From an uncultured Ruminococcus sp. (GTDB lineage Bacteria; Bacillota; Clostridia; Lachnospirales; Lachnospiraceae), in NCBI GenBank assembly GCA_900544395.1, contig UQVC01000030.1, positions 1 through 29,791 on the forward strand: 29,791 nucleotides of DNA. The letters run 5' to 3'. Position numbers and translations under genes: made by a program. Shown here one piece after another: positions 7,737-16,258 of this stretch; within the stretch, counting starts at the first letter, position 1; each line of letters begins with the position of its first letter. Below the pieces are notes generated by a model. The model was not told where the DNA came from. It was given only the letters and a program-made list of their open reading frames with translations, and searched no databases.

Positions 7737-8759
7737 TTATTTTTTGATTCCCTGTTCCATCAATCTGCTCATATTATCATACAGGATCGGTTTTTGCGAT
7801 GCTCCCATCACAATGGATATATAAGGACGTCCCTGCATATCCTGATCATACAAAATCAAACAGGATCCGGCCTGATCAGTAGTTCCTGTCTTTCCTCCGA
7901 TCACTTTGATACCTTCCGGTACCGGAGCCTCTCCCAGAGAGTAATAATTGGTTGGCTCCCATGTCATCGTATAAGGTGTGCCGGCAGCAGAGATAAGATG
8001 TGCGGTATAAGACGACTGTGAGATCATCTCCACGAATCTTTCATCCTGCAGACATGCCTGAAAAATCAGGTACAGATCGTAGGCTGTTGTGTAATGATCT
8101 TCATCATGCAGACCATGTGGATTGACAAAATGCGATCTGGTTGCCCCTAACCGTCTGGCCTCTTCGTTCATCTTGTCTACAAAAGCCTCTGTGCTGCCTG
8201 AAATATGTTCGGCGATCGCAACTGCACAGTCATTTCCGGAATATAACAAAAGTCCGTTCAGCAGATCCTCCAAAGACAACTGATCTCCCGTCTGAAGACC
8301 GCAGACTTGCTCATCTGCTGCAAAATTGGTTGCCTGAGGGCTGACAGTTACCACATCATCCAGATTTCCATATTTTAAGGCTACATAAGCTGTCAGTACC
8401 TTTGTCGTACTCGCCGGATACAGGGGCTGAAACAGCTGATTTCCATACAGTACTTCCTTGCCCTGTATATCAAACAGCCCGACTGCATGAAGTGTTGGAT
8501 CCTGGGTGTATCCCGTTAAAGCGACATCCTGATCCGTAACACACAATGACTGGGCAAACGTATCTGCCCGATACAGATCTTTTTCATATTGTGCTTTCTC
8601 GTAATCCATCACAAATGGCTTTTGACTGTCATACACGATCAATGCACAGGTGCCTGCAAGTACCAGAACCAGACAAACTGCCAGAACAATACCCGATACT
8701 GCCAGTTTCCCGATACCTGTTGTTTTCTTTTTCCTTTTGTGTCTATTTGTAGATTTCAC
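7737..8759 (-). CDS. D-alanyl-D-alanine carboxypeptidase (S11, PBP5-like)
   Basis: This serine peptidase trims the terminal D-alanine of peptidoglycan stem peptides outside the membrane. The three active-site motifs are intact: Ser117-Thr-Thr-Lys120, Ser174-Gly-Asn176 and Lys290-Thr-Gly. A basic start and one transmembrane helix (about residues 16-43) suggest an N-terminal anchor, rather than the C-terminal amphipathic anchor of classical PBP5. I choose the GTG at 8759, which overlaps the end of mgsA by 17 bases; GGAG lies twelve bases upstream. This gives 340 residues. It is the last gene of the elongasome/Min operon and is followed at once by a terminator. dacA also sits near mrdA-rodA in Escherichia coli, which supports a role in wall elongation. 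Confidence 0.9.
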   Translation of the reverse strand: MKSTNRHKRKKKTTGIGKLAVSGIVLAVCLVLVLAGTCALIVYDSQKPFVMDYEKAQYEKDLYRADTFAQSLCVTDQDVALTGYTQDPTLHAVGLFDIQGKEVLYGNQLFQPLYPASTTKVLTAYVALKYGNLDDVVTVSPQATNFAADEQVCGLQTGDQLSLEDLLNGLLLYSGNDCAVAIAEHISGSTEAFVDKMNEEARRLGATRSHFVNPHGLHDEDHYTTAYDLYLIFQACLQDERFVEMISQSSYTAHLISAAGTPYTMTWEPTNYYSLGEAPVPEGIKVIGGKTGTTDQAGSCLILYDQDMQGRPYISIVMGASQKPILYDNMSRLMEQGIKK

Positions 8760-9138
8760 GCCAGTCCAGATCTCCTCTATCCAAAGCCAGGACAAGTGCC
8801 TCCGCTGTGGCAATGTTCGTAGCCATCGGAATATTATACATATCACAAAGTTTCACAATATCATTCACATTGGGCTCATGCTTTTTCGGTGCCAGCGGAT
8901 CCCTGAAAAAGATGAGCAGATCGATCTCATTGTGCTCGATCTGTGCTCCCAACTGCTGGTTTCCACCAAGATGCCCCGGCAAAAATTTGTGAATGCTCAG
9001 ATTGGTAACACTCTCTACCAGTCTTCCAGTTGTCTCTGTTGCACACAAATGGTGTTTGCACAATATCCCTCTGTATGCGATGCAGAAATTCTGCATCAGT
9101 TTCTTTTTTGCATCATGTGCCACTAATCCTATGTTCAT
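8743..9138 (-). CDS. mgsA: Methylglyoxal synthase homologue with altered active site
   Basis: The family converts dihydroxyacetone phosphate to methylglyoxal, a bypass of lower glycolysis. Overall similarity to MgsA is clear along all 131 residues (LVAHDAKKKL, IFFRDPL, ATNIATAEALV). Aligning by motif with E. coli MgsA gives a constant offset of 11. His8 (H19), Asp9 (D20), Asp80 (D91) and His87 (H98) are kept, but the catalytic base Asp71 is Asn60 (GGNQQ) and Asp101 is Asn90 (HEPN). Gly46 of the phosphate loop is Glu35 and Ser65 is Pro54. I confirmed both asparagine codons on the DNA (AAC at 8959-8961, AAT at 8869-8871). GAGGAG precedes the ATG. It lies 15 bases after rodA. Synthase activity is therefore doubtful, although the fold is expected. 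Confidence 0.85.
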   Translation of the reverse strand: MNIGLVAHDAKKKLMQNFCIAYRGILCKHHLCATETTGRLVESVTNLSIHKFLPGHLGGNQQLGAQIEHNEIDLLIFFRDPLAPKKHEPNVNDIVKLCDMYNIPMATNIATAEALVLALDRGDLDWREIYK

Positions 9139-9153
9139 ACGCTTTCGTCTCCT

Positions 9154-10284
9154 CTATTGATATTTTTTCGGCTGCAGACCAACATTTAAAACAAATCCAA
9201 TCCCCATGAAAAAACAGATCAGGGATGTCAATCCGTAACTTACAAACGGCAGCGAGATCCCTGTATTGGGAAAAATTCCTGTCGCTACACTGATATTGAT
9301 AAATGTCTGGATCCCAATCAGTGCGCCGACACCGCCGCATATGATCCGCCCGCCGGTATCTTTGGCCTTCAAGCCGATCACAATACATTCTATCACAATC
9401 AATAATAACAAAATTATGACCGCACAACAACCCACAAATCCTAATTCTTCACCGATAATTGCAAAAATAAAATCAGTCTGCGGTTCCAGAATAAAATTTC
9501 CGTTCTTTACAGAAGTGGTGGCATCACTGTTATATCCTTTTCCATCTAACTGCCCGGATCCGATCGCCATCACAGAATTCAACTGCTGATAAGCTTCTTC
9601 GGTTGCATATGCTTCCGGCTCCAGCCACGCCAGAATACGTTTCTGCTGATATTCCTTCAGAAATGGCTGATTGGGCTGCACAACGATTCCGATCAAAAGC
9701 GCAACAGTCGGAATGGTGATCACAAGAACCGTTCCAATAAATTTATAACTCAGCCCTGCCATAAACATGATCACGCAGAACAATGCTGCAATACAGATCG
9801 TGGCAGAAAGGCTTGGCTGCTTATATACCAGGATCAGGGAAGGGATCATCAGGCCAATGGCTTCAAGAATGGTTTTCTTATCATTGATCATCTCTTCTTT
9901 CTTGGATAAGAACCGTGCAAAAAAAAGAATCGTGATCAGCTTTGTCAGATCCGACGGCTGAAACTGGATAAATCCAAGATCCAGCCAACGAGTCGCTCCA
10001 TTTGCATTCGTGCCGAAAAAAACAACTGCCAGCAACAGCAAAAGATTCACAATATACATCAACCAGTAAAAATTCAGGATCCATTTATAATCGATCAGGG
10101 AAATTACCGCCATGGCGATCAAACCAAGCACAACCCCCATGATCTGTTTCGGCTGGTATTCTGCATTCGCGCTCCCTACCATAAAGATACCGATCATCGA
10201 AATTGCCAGCACAAGCAATACAAGGCTGAATTTATAATCTTTAAAATTGTATCGTTGTTTTAGATTTAAAAATGGAATTTTCAA
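9154..10284 (-). CDS. rodA: Rod-shape peptidoglycan glycosyltransferase RodA (SEDS)
   Basis: RodA polymerises glycan strands from lipid II in the elongation complex together with PBP2. About ten hydrophobic segments are visible. Family marks include GATRWLDLG and FQPSDLTKL, IGSGQLDGKGY, TDFIFAIIGEELGF (with the conserved acidic residue region) and TGISLPFVSYG near the end. At 376 residues it is of normal length. RodA is favoured over FtsW or SpoVE by position beside mrdA, mre and min genes. The start is TTG: the last four bases of minE read TTGA, GGAG lies seven bases upstream, and no better ATG is available. Tight overlap implies coupling to minE. Confidence 0.92.
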   Translation of the reverse strand: MKIPFLNLKQRYNFKDYKFSLVLLVLAISMIGIFMVGSANAEYQPKQIMGVVLGLIAMAVISLIDYKWILNFYWLMYIVNLLLLLAVVFFGTNANGATRWLDLGFIQFQPSDLTKLITILFFARFLSKKEEMINDKKTILEAIGLMIPSLILVYKQPSLSATICIAALFCVIMFMAGLSYKFIGTVLVITIPTVALLIGIVVQPNQPFLKEYQQKRILAWLEPEAYATEEAYQQLNSVMAIGSGQLDGKGYNSDATTSVKNGNFILEPQTDFIFAIIGEELGFVGCCAVIILLLLIVIECIVIGLKAKDTGGRIICGGVGALIGIQTFINISVATGIFPNTGISLPFVSYGLTSLICFFMGIGFVLNVGLQPKKYQ

Positions 10285-10490
10285 TGCTCTTCTCCTGTTA
10301 TTTTGATATGTATTTCTGAATGTGTTATCTGTATGCGAAAATCTTCCGGCTTTAATTCAATATATTTTGAAATCGTATGGTAAATATCCGACGTCATCCT
10401 CTCGGACATATCTGGTGTACACGTAAGCCGATCTGCTGTCAGCAGATTTCTGAGCCTGTCTTTTGCCACATGAACAGATGGTATACGCAT
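10281..10490 (-). CDS. minE: Cell division topological specificity factor MinE (short form)
   Basis: MinE stimulates the MinD ATPase and displaces MinC, restricting division inhibition to the poles. The MinD-contact helix is recognisable (VAKDRLRNLLTADRL), followed by the topological domain (SDIYHTISKYIEL, RIQITHSEIHIKI). The protein has only 69 residues, against about 85-90 for most MinE. Only seven residues precede the contact helix, so the usual amphipathic membrane-targeting helix is missing or minimal. The C-terminal beta region is also shortened. The start is firm: the minD stop, AGGAGG and this ATG follow each other with 8-base spacing. It lies directly after minD and overlaps rodA by four bases. 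Confidence 0.85.
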   Translation of the reverse strand: MRIPSVHVAKDRLRNLLTADRLTCTPDMSERMTSDIYHTISKYIELKPEDFRIQITHSEIHIKITGEEH

Positions 10491-10502
10491 AAGATACGCC
10501 TC

Positions 10503-11294
10503 CTAATTCTTCCGGAACAGCCCGGCAAACTTAGAGAACAGCCCTTCCGACTTTCCAAATTCTGTGATCGGGATCTCTTCTCCCAGAATCCTGCGGCAGA
10601 TATTCTCATATGCTTTTCCGGAAAGACAGTCCGTTCCCACGATCGGTTCCCCCTGGTTTGTAGCAATCACGACCTGTTCATCATCCGGTATCACACCCAG
10701 CAGATTAATCGCCAAAATCTCTGTGACATCTTCTACGGACATCATGTCCCCTCGTCTGACCATATCGATCCTGAGCCGATTGATGATCAGATCATTCTGC
10801 CTGATCCCGTTCGTCTCCAGAAGACCAATGATCCTGTCTGCATCCCGGATGGCAGATACTTCCGGCGTAGTCACTACAATTCCTCTGGTAGCTCCGGCAA
10901 TGGCATTCTGGAAGCCCTGCTCGATCCCTGCCGGACAATCCAGCAGTACATAATCAAATTCTGTCTGCAGTTCCGAGATCAATTTTTTCATCTGTTCTGG
11001 AGAAACTGCTGTCTTATCTTTGGTCTGAGCTGACGGAAGCAGATACAACTCCGGAAATCTCTTATCCTTGATCAATGCCTGTTTCAGCCGGCAGCTTCCT
11101 TCAATCACATCGACCAGATTGTATACGATCCTGTTCTCCAGTCCCATCACAACATCCAGATTTCGAAGTCCCAGATCTGTATCAATGACTACTACCTTTT
11201 TCTGAAGCTGCGAGAGCCCGATCCCTATATTTGCTGTCGTAGTCGTCTTTCCGACTCCGCCTTTTCCTGATGTAATGACAATCACTTCTCCCAT
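10503..11294 (-). CDS. minD: Septum site-determining ATPase MinD
   Basis: MinD is a membrane-cycling ATPase that recruits MinC to inhibit FtsZ. The deviant Walker A motif GKGGVGKTT (residues 10-18) with both lysines, the DTDLGLRNLD switch region and LDCPAGIE are present. The C-terminal EGLFSKFAGLFRKN is a good amphipathic membrane-targeting helix. I start at the ATG at 11294 (MGEVIVITSGKGG) because AAAGGAAG lies at correct distance; the ATG ten codons earlier lacks a ribosome binding site. This gives 263 residues. It sits between minC and minE, 12 bases before the latter. Confidence 0.96.
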   Translation of the reverse strand: MGEVIVITSGKGGVGKTTTTANIGIGLSQLQKKVVVIDTDLGLRNLDVVMGLENRIVYNLVDVIEGSCRLKQALIKDKRFPELYLLPSAQTKDKTAVSPEQMKKLISELQTEFDYVLLDCPAGIEQGFQNAIAGATRGIVVTTPEVSAIRDADRIIGLLETNGIRQNDLIINRLRIDMVRRGDMMSVEDVTEILAINLLGVIPDDEQVVIATNQGEPIVGTDCLSGKAYENICRRILGEEIPITEFGKSEGLFSKFAGLFRKN

Positions 11295-11332
11295 GTCTAT
11301 TCTTCCTTTCCAACTTATGTTCATAAATTTGT

Positions 11333-11971
11333 CTACAGTGTATGCAACAAAAGTCTCCTGTCATCTGCAACTGCTATCTGCGGACCATCCGGAAACTGAC
11401 GGCATCCCAAAAGCTGGGAGCGAGTCGCTTTCTTTGTGTTGATCCGAAGCCTTCCCGGCTGCATGGAAAGGGCTGCCACATATGCCTGCGGATCTCCGCA
11501 GATGCCCGCATATGCCGTTCCTTCCAGCCTGCCAAGCACAACAATACTGCCTTTGGCAATTACTTTTGCTCCACATTCCACATCGCCAAGGATGAGAATA
11601 CTGGTATCTGATTCCAGAACCTGTCTTTTTCTGAGAGTACCCCGATAGAACTGTCCTTCTCTTTTTCGAAGGCTGGACATCGTACGTTCTATCACGCTTT
11701 TGTATGTCATTTCCTTTGTCTGGTCATGTTCGATCACACAGAAAACTTGTACACCGCCTGTTTTTTCAATCAGGTCTAAGAGTTGCTCTTCTTCGTTTTG
11801 GGAAAGATGGCGATTTTTAAATTCCACCGCCATCTTTGCACCCCGAAAAAACTTTGCGGCATCCTCCAGTTTTTGCTCCAGCTCCTTTTGAAGCTCCCAA
11901 AATTCTGCCTGTGGATCCAAATGAATTTCCAGACCATACCGGCTGCTTTTTAACAGCACCAGTTTGTCCAC
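11333..11971 (-). CDS. minC: Septum site-determining protein MinC
   Basis: MinC inhibits FtsZ polymerisation after recruitment by MinD. The N-terminal domain starts with LVLLKSSRYGLEIHLD and extends to about residue 100. The C-terminal beta-helix domain has the typical ILGDVECGAKVIAKGSIVV and LGRLEGTAYAG turns. Several GTG codons could start translation. I choose the one at 11971 (VDKLVLLKS) because it places the start where known MinC proteins begin and has AAGGA ten bases upstream. It then lies 16 bases after mrdA instead of overlapping it. This gives 212 residues. Gene order minC-minD-minE is standard. Confidence 0.9.
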   Translation of the reverse strand: MDKLVLLKSSRYGLEIHLDPQAEFWELQKELEQKLEDAAKFFRGAKMAVEFKNRHLSQNEEEQLLDLIEKTGGVQVFCVIEHDQTKEMTYKSVIERTMSSLRKREGQFYRGTLRKRQVLESDTSILILGDVECGAKVIAKGSIVVLGRLEGTAYAGICGDPQAYVAALSMQPGRLRINTKKATRSQLLGCRQFPDGPQIAVADDRRLLLHTL

Positions 11972-11987
11972 ACATCTCACATCCTTT

Positions 11988-14843
11988 TTAGTCACCGGAT
12001 ACTGCTGCACCCAACTGTGCTGCTTTTCCTGTGATCAGTTTATCGGAATCTGATGTCTGATAATAAGTCTTCACGATATCTCTTCCGATTTCTGCTGTAT
12101 AAGCGGAATTATATCCATTTGCAATACGCACGGCAATTGCGATCTCCGGTTTCTCTGCCGGTGCAAATCCAACGAACAGTACGTGGTCGGGATGGACTTC
12201 GCTTTGCTGAGCCGTTCCGGTCTTTCCTGCCATGGATACCTCCATTCCATTGAACTGCGGCATATCCTGAACCATGGCGATCATACCCTGATGGATCAGA
12301 TTCCAGGTGTTATCGCTGACTTCCTCGATCGTATTGGTCACTTCCGGCTCATACTCCTTGATGACTTTTCCATTTACATCCGTAGTCTTGTCAAGCAGAG
12401 TCAGCTTGTGTACGGTTCCTCTGTCTGCCACTGCCGCAACGTAGCGGTTCAGCTGACTGACAGTATAGTTGTTGGTTCCCTGTCCGATCGCACTTTGTAC
12501 CGAATATTCATCTGAGATCTGCGGTTCACTTTCCGGAATCTCAACTCCGGATTTTTCATCCAGCCCAAATTCTTTTGCGTATTTTGCAAGTGTATCTGTG
12601 CCTTTATCACTGTCATACTCTTCCCCTGACATGCCCATGGCATATCCGATATTGTAAAAATAATCGTTGCAGGAATCCCGAAGTGCAGTTACCACATTCT
12701 CATAGCCATGTGCACCTGGATATATCCAGCATTTCGGGTTGGGTGTGATTTTATCGAAAACTCCGGTACAGTAGAAAGTCGTATTACCTGTCACCGTTCC
12801 TTCCGTCAGTCCGGCTACTGCTGTCAGCATCTTATATGTCGATCCCGGAGCGGTACGCTCCTGTGTAGCATTATTGTAGAATGGACGGGACAAACCGGTC
12901 ACAAGCTGATTGTAGTAGTTCGAATCCATGGTATTAGACAACCGGTTGTTATCATATCCCGGATACGAAACACATGCCAGCACTTCCCCTGTATTTGGAT
13001 CACTGACAACAGCAGAACCGGTACACGGCTCCAGAGCCAACTGACCCGGAGTGATCTCCAGATTTTCAATTTTCTGACACAGCCAGGTATATGGGTTCAC
13101 ACTTCCATTATTCAGCCCATTGTAAGCGGCCTCATCCATAGGCAGCACTCCCTGCTCATATACCATGGCACAGATCTGTGCCCCACTGATACCCTCTGAT
13201 TTTATAAGATATTTGTAGAGAAGTTTGTCGAAATTTACGTCAGAACGCAAATATTCTTCTAAAAACTTCAAAATTCCCTGATAAATCTCTCCAGAATCCG
13301 AATATTTCTGGGAAGAAACATCCGAAGAGAGTTTGGAAGTGCTGATCCAGTTCTTGGAAATGGCATAATTCAAATACTGATTGATGTTGATCGTCTCTTC
13401 CTTTGCCCATGCAAGATAAATCTCATCGGATGTATCCACCGCGCTCATATTCAAGATTTCCGTGTTTTTCGTCAGCACGGTATCACATACATAATCCATA
13501 TATGCCTGCATCTCTTTAGAAAGCTCTTTATATGGAAGGGCTGATGGATTGTTCATCTCTGCCAGGATCTCCTGGATGGCACTTTCCTTGCGGCTGACAA
13601 AAATCTCATGCACTGCCTTTTCCACCGGCTTGGCATCTTCTGCTCCGAAATGCGTTTCATCCAGGATCTCATTCGCAATAAATGCATTGTAAGCATCATC
13701 CACCGGAATGATGATCTCACTGGCATCATTGGTCGTACTCGGATCATAATTCATCACATTGCGCAATTTTGATCTTACAATCCCTGCCAGCTTTTCCTCC
13801 AGCAGTTTATAAGTCTGTACCTGCAAATTTTTATCAATGGTCAGATACACATCATTTCCTGCTCCCGGATCCTTTTTGCTCACCGTATCTGTAACTTTTC
13901 CTACACTGTCTACGTAATAGCTGATCTCACCTTTTGTGCCCTGCAGAACTTCATCCATTGTCTGTTCCAATCCTGCTTTTCCCACAGTATCAGACAGAGA
14001 ATATTTCTTTTTCTGATCTTTTCCAAGGGCATCATACTCCTCCTGAGAGATCTTCCCTGTATAACCGATAATGGATGCAAAATATTTGCTGTCCGTATAA
14101 CGGCGCAAAGAATCTTCTGCAACGTCAACCCCTTCCATCTGATCCAGATTTTCCATAATGGCAGCAACAGTCTCGTCACTGACATCGGACGCAAGCACGG
14201 TTGGAATATATTTCTGAAAGCTGTTAAGACCAATCGCATAACGCATTGTCACCAGCTTCAATACCTGTGTTTTATCCAGATTTTTATCATCGATCCCATA
14301 TCCGTAGTTATCATCCGTACAAAGGTAATGGATCACCTCCTCGGCCGACTGCTGCTTCTGTTCTGCGGAAAGCTCTTCAATTGTGGCCTTTCCGTATACG
14401 TCTGCGACAAATCTCAATCGGAGAGTCTCATCCGTCTGCAAAAACTGATAATTGCCGGCAGAGTCCAGTACAATTCCAAAATCACTGATCACAGAATCCC
14501 CATGAGCCTCAACGATCTCGATCACTTTCTTCAAAATTCCGTTGACCGTATCATTTTTTTTGGAGCCGCTGGCAATGTTATCTTCAAATGTAACGGAATA
14601 TGCCAGTTCATTGTATGCCAGAAGATTTCCATTCCGGTCGTAGATATTTCCTCTTGTCCCGGAAAGCTCCCTTGTCTTTTGAATTTTCAGTTTATAGTTA
14701 TTCAGGTAATAATCTCCTTTTACAATCTGCAGATAGAACAGACGGTTTACCAGAACGGCAAACAACACGCAGAATGCAAGGATCAAAACGATCAGTCTTG
14801 AATTTACTACCCGACGAAATACTTCTTTGATTTTTTCAAACAA
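11988..14843 (-). CDS. mrdA: Penicillin-binding protein 2 (elongation transpeptidase), enlarged
   Basis: PBP2 cross-links peptidoglycan in the elongasome with RodA. Numbering follows a GTG at 14855; I prefer the TTG at 14843 (four codons in), because AAGGAG abuts that GTG but is eleven bases from the TTG. One transmembrane helix (about 20-42) is followed by the PBP dimer region (GTRGNIYDRNGNLLA). Transpeptidase motifs are intact: Ser672-Thr-Tyr-Lys675, Ser728-Cys-Asn730 and Lys878-Thr-Gly880. The protein is about 950 residues, against roughly 630-720 for E. coli and Bacillus homologues. The extra length is mainly residues 355-605, a helix-rich insert between LTIDKNLQ and the GSAVVSDPNTGEVLA start of the transpeptidase. 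It lies after mreD (overlap of about eight bases) and before minC. Confidence 0.93.
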   Translation of the reverse strand: MFEKIKEVFRRVVNSRLIVLILAFCVLFAVLVNRLFYLQIVKGDYYLNNYKLKIQKTRELSGTRGNIYDRNGNLLAYNELAYSVTFEDNIASGSKKNDTVNGILKKVIEIVEAHGDSVISDFGIVLDSAGNYQFLQTDETLRLRFVADVYGKATIEELSAEQKQQSAEEVIHYLCTDDNYGYGIDDKNLDKTQVLKLVTMRYAIGLNSFQKYIPTVLASDVSDETVAAIMENLDQMEGVDVAEDSLRRYTDSKYFASIIGYTGKISQEEYDALGKDQKKKYSLSDTVGKAGLEQTMDEVLQGTKGEISYYVDSVGKVTDTVSKKDPGAGNDVYLTIDKNLQVQTYKLLEEKLAGIVRSKLRNVMNYDPSTTNDASEIIIPVDDAYNAFIANEILDETHFGAEDAKPVEKAVHEIFVSRKESAIQEILAEMNNPSALPYKELSKEMQAYMDYVCDTVLTKNTEILNMSAVDTSDEIYLAWAKEETININQYLNYAISKNWISTSKLSSDVSSQKYSDSGEIYQGILKFLEEYLRSDVNFDKLLYKYLIKSEGISGAQICAMVYEQGVLPMDEAAYNGLNNGSVNPYTWLCQKIENLEITPGQLALEPCTGSAVVSDPNTGEVLACVSYPGYDNNRLSNTMDSNYYNQLVTGLSRPFYNNATQERTAPGSTYKMLTAVAGLTEGTVTGNTTFYCTGVFDKITPNPKCWIYPGAHGYENVVTALRDSCNDYFYNIGYAMGMSGEEYDSDKGTDTLAKYAKEFGLDEKSGVEIPESEPQISDEYSVQSAIGQGTNNYTVSQLNRYVAAVADRGTVHKLTLLDKTTDVNGKVIKEYEPEVTNTIEEVSDNTWNLIHQGMIAMVQDMPQFNGMEVSMAGKTGTAQQSEVHPDHVLFVGFAPAEKPEIAIAVRIANGYNSAYTAEIGRDIVKTYYQTSDSDKLITGKAAQLGAAVSGD

Positions 14844-15366
14844 ATTTACCTGCACTCCTTTTTTCTTCTGCTTCCAGTTTTTTGTTGATCCATAAGATCC
14901 ACTGATACATCAGTACTGTCACTCCGACGGTATAGATCAGTTCTGGAATGATCACATGCATCAGATAATAGAAAAAGTCAAATTCACTTCTCAGCAGGAA
15001 CATCAGAAAATAAATGACCAGTCCATATACAAATTCACTGCCTGCGATCAAAAGCAATGGCAGTTTGACATCTTCCTCAAAATATCGTTCTCCGATGATT
15101 CCATTTACAGATCCGATCAGAAGATAGATCCATGCGTAGAGTCCCAGTACGCTTCCAAACTGGATATCCATGAAAAGACCGGAAAAGAATCCAATCCACA
15201 TCCCGGTCTTCGGACCACGCAGAAATCCAAACGCTGCTGTGACGATCAGCATCAGGTTCGGACGAACTGACGCAAGCTCCAGATATGGGAACACCGTACA
15301 CTGAAGGAGGTAGCAGAGGATCACGATTACAGCGGTGATCACAAACCGCCTGATTTTATTTTTCAT
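14836..15366 (-). CDS. mreD: Rod shape-determining protein MreD
   Basis: MreD is a small polytopic membrane protein that bridges MreC and the elongation enzymes. The 176 residues contain about five hydrophobic helices. RPNLMLIVTAAFGFLRGPKTGMWIGFFSGLFMD is the region typical of the family, with the conserved arginine-proline-asparagine and glycine-rich turn. Sequence conservation in MreD is low, but the position between mreC and mrdA makes the call firm. AGGAGTCC precedes the ATG, 18 bases after mreC. Its end overlaps the start of mrdA. Confidence 0.9.
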   Translation of the reverse strand: MKNKIRRFVITAVIVILCYLLQCTVFPYLELASVRPNLMLIVTAAFGFLRGPKTGMWIGFFSGLFMDIQFGSVLGLYAWIYLLIGSVNGIIGERYFEEDVKLPLLLIAGSEFVYGLVIYFLMFLLRSEFDFFYYLMHVIIPELIYTVGVTVLMYQWILWINKKLEAEEKRSAGKFV

Positions 15367-15384
15367 CTCTACGGGACTCCTTCC

Positions 15385-16257
15385 TTATGAATCTTCTTGT
15401 GTGGTTCCTGTCATCTCTGCCTTTGTTGTAGTGATCACAAGAACTTCCTGCAGATTTTTAAAGTCCACAACCGGTGTGATATATCCGGAACGGGTCAGAT
15501 TGTTGGCATCTACATTGATCTCACTGACATATCCAATGAGCAGTCCCTGCAGATACTTGTCACTGATATGTGAGGTAACGATCTGTTCTCCAACTTCTAC
15601 TTCATGGTCATTGTTTTCCATCTGCTCAAACCGGATCTTTCCTTCTCCGATCAAAGCAAGATCTCCCCTGACCATACACTTATCTGATGTAGACAACGCG
15701 GTAGCGCTGACATTGCTTGCATCGTCAATGATCGCTCTGACAGTGGACCAGGTAGGTCCTGTTTTCGTTACGATCCCTACCAGACCGCTTCCTGCCAGCA
15801 CATTCTGATCTACTTTGATCCCATCGTTGCTTCCTTTGTCAATGGTAAACGTACTGAACCAGTTTCCGGAATCTTTTCCGATCACATGTGCTCCGACTTT
15901 CGGATATTCCGCATAGGTCTGATCCAGTTTATACAGATCCTGCAGACGCTCCAGTTCATACTTTTCTTCCTGAAGATTACTGTTCTCTGTGGTCAACTGC
16001 TCCACCTGATCTTTTAATTTTTTATTTTCCGCTTTTACCTCTTGTAATGTGTCGAAATTCTCACTGATATCTCGAATCCAGATACCTATCTGATTGATCC
16101 CTTTCTGCATCGGAATGACTGTAATATCTGCCACCCCCCGGAAAGGACCTTCGATCTTTTCTGCAAACACAGAAAAAATCATCAGTAAGATACAACACAG
16201 GCTCAAGCCCACAACCCAGTACTTGTTCGACCGGGATCTCTGATTTTTTTTCTTCAT
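15385..16257 (-). CDS. mreC: Rod shape-determining protein MreC
   Basis: MreC is a single-pass membrane protein whose extracytoplasmic domain activates PBP2. After a basic start, a transmembrane helix lies at about residues 13-30. A coiled-coil follows at about 68-105 (VKAENKKLKDQVEQLTTENS). The beta-rich core then has VIGKDSGNWFSTFTIDKGS and QNVLAGSGLVGIVTK, both characteristic. At 290 residues it is normal. The ATG lies one base after the stop of the mreB-like gene, with AGGTGG upstream inside that gene, so the two are probably coupled. Confidence 0.95.
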   Translation of the reverse strand: MKKKNQRSRSNKYWVVGLSLCCILLMIFSVFAEKIEGPFRGVADITVIPMQKGINQIGIWIRDISENFDTLQEVKAENKKLKDQVEQLTTENSNLQEEKYELERLQDLYKLDQTYAEYPKVGAHVIGKDSGNWFSTFTIDKGSNDGIKVDQNVLAGSGLVGIVTKTGPTWSTVRAIIDDASNVSATALSTSDKCMVRGDLALIGEGKIRFEQMENNDHEVEVGEQIVTSHISDKYLQGLLIGYVSEINVDANNLTRSGYITPVVDFKNLQEVLVITTTKAEMTGTTQEDS

Positions 16258-16258
16258 A

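Noticed and set aside
8743..9138. Calling the MgsA homologue a pseudogene
   Set aside because: The frame is full-length, has a good ribosome binding site and keeps all other motifs; the changes look selected rather than decayed.
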